Shown in pieces: positions 23,679 through 27,526 of a stretch of 27,526 nucleotides of DNA; the first letter of the stretch is position 1; the number at the start of each line of letters is the position of its first letter. Source of the DNA: a virus; IMG/VR virus record IMGVR_UViG_3300025141_000591, positions 1 to 27,526 of that record, one strand, 5' to 3'. A program made the translations under genes and the position numbers. Below the pieces are notes generated by a model. It searched no databases and had not been told where the DNA came from. It saw only the letters and a list, made by a program, of their open reading frames with translations.

Positions 23679-26432
23679 TTATTCCTTCGGAGCTAATGCG
23701 CGGCGTACCGCCTCATTTCTAGCTTCTCTCTGTTGTGTTACTCGGTCTGGAGTATTCTCCCTAATCCGCGCTTCCCTTTCCTGCCATCTTCTGTATGGGC
23801 TAGCGACCCGAGTAATCGCATCTCCTACCGCAGAGAGATTGCCCAGGGGAGTGCCCAGTGTGCGATCATGACCTGTAAGCATCTCAGCTCCCGCCGCTGG
23901 TGCCCGAAAGATTGATCCTACTCCTTCGATAGCTTCTGCGCCCGTCCTCGTGAGACCGCGCAAAGGATCCCCCTCTTGAACAGTGTTGTATCCAAGTGCA
24001 GCTATTTCTGCCGCTGTTCCTAGGGTCTCGAGTCCGCTTCGAATTCCGCTTCGAATTCCAGCATTCCTGAGCATTCTCGCCCGGTTAGCCTCTTCAGTAG
24101 CTCTTGCTGCCGCTGCATTTCTCGCAGCAGTTAGGCTCCCTGGGGGGCTCCTTTCCCCAACTGGAGGTGGCGGGGGAAGGTCATCAGATCGAGGAACCAT
24201 TGTTGATCCCCTCGCCTGTAGATCTTCTGGGCCCTGTGCACCTCCTATTTCTCCTGGAGAGAATAGTTCTTGCTGTGCTGGATGAGGGCCCTGGCGGGTG
24301 GGCGGACTTTCTGGAGTAGGCCTATTCGTAAATCCCTCAACTGCATACCCTTGCCTCTCGAGCCTTCTAGGTCGTTCAAGGGCATCAGGGAATTCCTCTG
24401 GGGGGAACATCGGGTATTGGCCTGCTACGTCCGCAACCTCAGTAACTGCTCCCACCCTAGATCTCCCCCCTTGGGAAACACTTGCAATAATTTGTTCAAC
24501 ATTCTCGGGTTGGGGTACGCCATACATCTCTGGGATAGGACGAAAAAGGTTTGGGTCGTCTGGAACTATCTCAAGAACTGGTACTCGCCCACCCAATTGT
24601 TCCGAGAGTTCTCGGAGTTCGTTGTCCCAGTGCATCCCCCCTGCTGGTGGGTTCGAAACGATTCCCACAATCCTAGGTTCTCGGAGGACAGCCTCTGAAC
24701 TCCCTGTTAGTTGATCCGCTGACATAGCAAAGGGATGACTAGTCGAGACTGCTCGAGAAACATAGCGCCTCCCCTGGCGGGGAAGCCCCAGATCCAGTCC
24801 TTCATATGCGGGGAAAGTCCATAGGTTACCTTGCCCGATATAGCTAACGTCTCCCTCGAGGAGAAATCCAACTCCTCTGTGACCTAGAGACATAGTGGGG
24901 TTTCTGGGGATTGTCGCACCTTTAGGAAAGACACGGGCACTAATTTCCCCCCCGAGATACCTCCCATCAGGTGCTTCCGCTAACAAATCAGAAGCCCCCT
25001 CTAGAGTAGACCAATGAATATATCGGTTTGAGCGCACAAACTCAGGCTCTACGGAATTATTCCAGAGGGTTTGCATGTCCTTTGAACGGCGTGTGGCAGC
25101 AAGACGTGACTCCCTATGCTGGGGCATACCTACTGGCTGAGGACGCCCTTTTCTGTCGATGGCGGCATCGCCCTCTTGGGTAAGGTAGCCCCCCTGCTCC
25201 AAAGGTAATTGTTGGCGGACATCTATTAGCTCCTCTTGAGAGAGTCCGCCCTCTTGGAGCCTGCGATGCTGACGATGATATGGATTGGACTCTCTAGTAG
25301 AAGGATCTACGGAGGGGATACTTCTATTGTAAGGATCATCGTAATCACTGATTCTTTCCCTTAGCCATCGGTCATTCTCTGGGGAAGCCTGCCCATAATC
25401 AATGACAGCTTCCCTGTAAAAAATGTCGAGCGCCTCAAGTTTGTCACCCGCGTTTGGCCCTCCTTCCCTCCTGATCCTTTCTATTACTCTCGGAATAGCC
25501 TCTTCAGCGTACCCCCAATTTGTGGGCCCTTGTGGGACTTGTGTACGCCAGTCACCAGTCCGCTGATATGATGGGTGACTACGGAGATAGGGGCTTAAAA
25601 CATCCTCCGATAGAGTCTCTGGGATCTGAACCCCAAACTCTCGAAGTTGTTCTTGTAGAGAACTAGGAGATTCAAAGCGGATCACGGACTCGCGACCGAA
25701 TTCGATGTCTTCTGCGTTTCTGAAGAACTCATCCGATTCGACTATGGTGTGGATAAGTTTCTGCGCCCGCTGTCGAGGGTGGGCGAAAGAACTTTCTGGC
25801 GCATCTACTATTTCTTGGAGAACCTGCTGGAGGGGGGGACGATAATTCGGAGACCGATAGACCCTTCCAGTGGGAAGGTCGTTTGGGCGATAATCCTCCC
25901 CAACCGGGACGTGCCAAGCAGCGTCTGGCTTTACCTCGCCACCACTTGCTACTCGCCTGTCAGCCAGGATGCGAACAGGAGACTCTGGGTCAACCAGACC
26001 CTCCAGCATTTCGGGTGTAATGTCCCGGCCACGGTCAATAGCACCATGACCAAACATATGAACTGGCACAGGGGTGTCAGGAGCGATCTCATTGATCGCC
26101 ATCATTCGACCACGGCCTTCATGATTGCGAACCCTGAAGCTTCCCGCATCAGCCCCTTCTGTAACCAACTCAACATCCAAAAACGGGGGGCCGATACCTT
26201 GACCCTCTTCGATGGCTTGGCGTGTTGCTGCCATCGCGCCAGCGGCCTGCCTTGCAGGTCGTGGAGGATTGAGCCTTAGGAAGTCTTGCGGTTTCATCCA
26301 GACCACGAAGCCCTTATAGGCAACATTAGTGTTGTCGGGAACATTCCCCAACCCACCCATCGAGTCAAAGAGCACCCGACCAACCCGCACTTGTCCTTCG
26401 TAGGCAGCAGACTCTAGGGGGATATCTGGCAT
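23679..26432 (-). CDS. Polyvalent-type protein with ParB-like domain, upstream of TerL, 917 residues
   Basis: ATG at 26432 with AAGGAG just upstream. The N-terminal ~160 residues include FVVWMKPQDFLRLNPP, GIGPPFLDVELV and VRNHEGRGRMMAINEIAP (about residues 101-118). This follows the pattern of ParB-like domains in phage polyvalent proteins, usually with HEGRHR. A middle region (about 465-620) begins SNRYIHWSTLEGASDLLAE and contains GVGFLLEGDVSYIGQGNLWT and VSTSHPF; I cannot assign it. The last ~115 residues (AAEIAALGYNTVQEG, then VASPYRRWQEREARIREN) match the end of the 1352-residue protein. I infer a virion-associated or injected protein. Neighbours are the terminase and a possible small terminase. 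The fold and activity of the ParB-like part are not proven. Confidence 0.75.
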   Translation of the reverse strand: MPDIPLESAAYEGQVRVGRVLFDSMGGLGNVPDNTNVAYKGFVVWMKPQDFLRLNPPRPARQAAGAMAATRQAIEEGQGIGPPFLDVELVTEGADAGSFRVRNHEGRGRMMAINEIAPDTPVPVHMFGHGAIDRGRDITPEMLEGLVDPESPVRILADRRVASGGEVKPDAAWHVPVGEDYRPNDLPTGRVYRSPNYRPPLQQVLQEIVDAPESSFAHPRQRAQKLIHTIVESDEFFRNAEDIEFGRESVIRFESPSSLQEQLREFGVQIPETLSEDVLSPYLRSHPSYQRTGDWRTQVPQGPTNWGYAEEAIPRVIERIRREGGPNAGDKLEALDIFYREAVIDYGQASPENDRWLRERISDYDDPYNRSIPSVDPSTRESNPYHRQHRRLQEGGLSQEELIDVRQQLPLEQGGYLTQEGDAAIDRKGRPQPVGMPQHRESRLAATRRSKDMQTLWNNSVEPEFVRSNRYIHWSTLEGASDLLAEAPDGRYLGGEISARVFPKGATIPRNPTMSLGHRGVGFLLEGDVSYIGQGNLWTFPAYEGLDLGLPRQGRRYVSRAVSTSHPFAMSADQLTGSSEAVLREPRIVGIVSNPPAGGMHWDNELRELSEQLGGRVPVLEIVPDDPNLFRPIPEMYGVPQPENVEQIIASVSQGGRSRVGAVTEVADVAGQYPMFPPEEFPDALERPRRLERQGYAVEGFTNRPTPESPPTRQGPHPAQQELFSPGEIGGAQGPEDLQARGSTMVPRSDDLPPPPPVGERSPPGSLTAARNAAAARATEEANRARMLRNAGIRSGIRSGLETLGTAAEIAALGYNTVQEGDPLRGLTRTGAEAIEGVGSIFRAPAAGAEMLTGHDRTLGTPLGNLSAVGDAITRVASPYRRWQEREARIRENTPDRVTQQREARNEAVRRALAPKE

Positions 26433-26433
26433 T

Positions 26434-26964
26434 TTACTCTCCTTGCGCCTTTTTTATTTTCTTTGCGGCATTAGCCCGGAAGGTTTCATTGCCTACAGAA
26501 TTACGTACCTCAACCACCTGCGGATCGAGGGACTGCGGCCCTCCTGCTAACTGGATGAGTTGCTGCACATAATTAACTTGAGTGTTTTCTTCTTTGGGTT
26601 TTTCTGCCATAACACAGGTAAACATTAATTCTGCCCACTTGCGCATTTCTGCACTCTGACTTATCTTCATCTTACCCTGAGCAACAGCTAAACAAACAAC
26701 AGTAGCGAAATCAACGATTCCCGATGTTGTGTGCATCTGTGGTGCAGCTTCCATTAGAAAGCTTGCAGCCATAGCCTCTTCAGAAAGTTCGGATTCTTTC
26801 ACCAAGGCCCGAAGAGTGTCCGGGGATAGTAAACTTGGAGATGTACCCTCTGATAATACAGGTAGAACCTGGCTTTTCGGCGCTTCCATATCGCCCTGTC
26901 GTTCTAGCCCTAGTGATGTTTCTTCTTCTGGGGTTTCGTCAAACAAATCTGAGAGGTCGTTCAT
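26434..26964 (-). CDS. Unrecognised acidic protein, possible small terminase, 176 residues
   Basis: ATG at 26964, TAA one base before the 917-residue gene. The N-terminal third is acidic and disordered (LFDETPEEETSLGLERQ); the centre is helical (SELSEEAMAASFLMEAA, VCLAVAQGKMKI, MRKWAELMFTCVMAE), and the end is basic (NAAKKIKKAQGE). Helical oligomer with a basic tail, two genes before TerL, would suit a small terminase, but there is no helix-turn-helix I can identify. It may equally be an unrelated regulator. Confidence 0.6.
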   Translation of the reverse strand: MNDLSDLFDETPEEETSLGLERQGDMEAPKSQVLPVLSEGTSPSLLSPDTLRALVKESELSEEAMAASFLMEAAPQMHTTSGIVDFATVVCLAVAQGKMKISQSAEMRKWAELMFTCVMAEKPKEENTQVNYVQQLIQLAGGPQSLDPQVVEVRNSVGNETFRANAAKKIKKAQGE

Positions 26965-27033
26965 CGTTTCTCCATCTTAGAGTCTCTTAACTCGCTAAGT
27001 TACTATACTACTATATAAGGCCGAAGGAAAAGG

Positions 27034-27526
27034 CTATTCTTTAGGTAGATCATATCTTGATCCCCAACCCCATAACTTATACTCCTTGATTATCCCTGGG
27101 CGATCTTCTGGATCGAATCCATTGTCCTTCATATAATTGAATACATACATATCCCGGGCTTTCCTTCTCCCTTTCTTCGGCACTTCCCACCTAACGCGCA
27201 AGTACTCTTCAATATCCCTCATAACTATATGCTTCCACTTCGGGGGCACAATATGGGGAATTGGGTTGCCTGATATTCGGCGTTGCATCAGGCTTTTCAC
27301 GTAAGGATGCGATTGGAGCTCGATCAGCGCCTTTTTCCTTGCATTAGTACGCATTGGTGCGCCCACTAGACACTGTGCATGCTCGGGCCTAATGATCGCG
27401 GGCCTCATATCCATACCCATCGCCCATATATGAAATGCGGGTATTTCCATTAGTTGCTTGAGCGCGTGGGCTCGTAAATCCCAAAAATCTCGCGCCCCGT
27501 GCAACGAAGCATAAGGCTCAAGAACA
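27034..27526 (-). CDS. Unrecognised basic protein, 5' end outside window
   Basis: The frame is open to the right edge, so the start is probably outside; a TTG at 27504 is the only internal candidate and lacks support. At least 163 codons are visible, ending RYDLPKE then TAG. It is rich in Arg, Lys and Trp and contains NARKKALIELQSHPYVKSLM, which faintly resembles the 'AA..LL.NP.V..yi' segment of some small terminases. Then RWEVPKKGRRKARDM and YKLWGWGSRYD. I do not recognise the family. A DNA-binding role would fit the charge and the place upstream of packaging genes. Confidence 0.6.
   Translation of the reverse strand, partial: VLEPYASLHGARDFWDLRAHALKQLMEIPAFHIWAMGMDMRPAIIRPEHAQCLVGAPMRTNARKKALIELQSHPYVKSLMQRRISGNPIPHIVPPKWKHIVMRDIEEYLRVRWEVPKKGRRKARDMYVFNYMKDNGFDPEDRPGIIKEYKLWGWGSRYDLPKE

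Noticed and set aside
24027-24062. Short repeat based on TCGAATTCCGCT
   Set aside because: Only two to three short imperfect copies giving a GIRSGIRSG stretch; too small to be listed as a separate repeat.
25749-26279. Plus-strand open frame of 176 codons
   Set aside because: Opposite the 917-residue gene, no family resemblance and no start signal; treated as a shadow.
26965-27033. Promoter with two TATAGT boxes (27002-27007 and 27010-27015)
   Set aside because: The -10-like boxes are good but no matching -35 is seen at 16-18 bp, so it could be just AT-rich spacer.
27020-27034. Terminator after the first gene
   Set aside because: Only a 3-bp GCC/GGC stem forms and the T-run is absent.

Overview
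The window reads as one continuous stretch of a tailed-phage (or prophage) structural module. It is most likely from a short-tailed, podovirus-like phage of a Gram-negative bacterium. Every gene I can support lies on the minus strand, so transcription runs from high to low coordinates. Genes are packed with gaps of a few bases or with overlaps such as TAATG and ATGA, and almost no sequence is non-coding. I see no tRNA, rRNA, CRISPR array, insertion sequence, integrase or lysis gene. The podovirus call rests on a T7-style adaptor and nozzle pair, followed by a T7 gp14/gp15/gp16-like series of internal virion proteins, and on the absence of tape-measure, tail-tube or sheath genes. Host and taxonomy cannot be fixed from this sequence alone; an aquatic phage is only a guess.

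Layout in order of transcription. (1) Packaging, 27526 to 21950: an unrecognised gene cut by the window edge, a 176-residue protein that might be the small terminase, a 917-residue polyvalent-like protein with a ParB-like domain, and a clear large terminase. (2) Portal and head, 21950 to 16085: two small Pro/Ala/Gln-rich proteins split by one in-frame amber codon, the portal, a zinc-ribbon protein, an acidic protein, the scaffold, the major capsid protein and a probable decoration protein. A sigma70-like promoter near 19000 and a strong terminator at 16022-16055 bracket the capsid genes. (3) Neck and tail, 16005 to 12005: head-to-tail adaptor, a small basic-tailed protein and a nozzle-like protein. 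(4) Three consecutive proteins of about 200-225 residues that look like appendage or fibre proteins, 12008 to 10077. (5) Ejection proteins, 10067 to 1: proteins of 173, 1352 and more than 1823 residues. The last starts at 5469 and is open all the way through the left edge.

Working together, these genes would build the procapsid (portal, scaffold, coat), package DNA (terminase), close the head (adaptor, nozzle, appendages) and load internal proteins that are ejected with the DNA. The most unusual points are the very large internal proteins, a homologous C-terminal module shared by the 1352-residue protein and the 917-residue protein 14 kb away next to the terminase, and the single in-frame TAG between TerL and portal.
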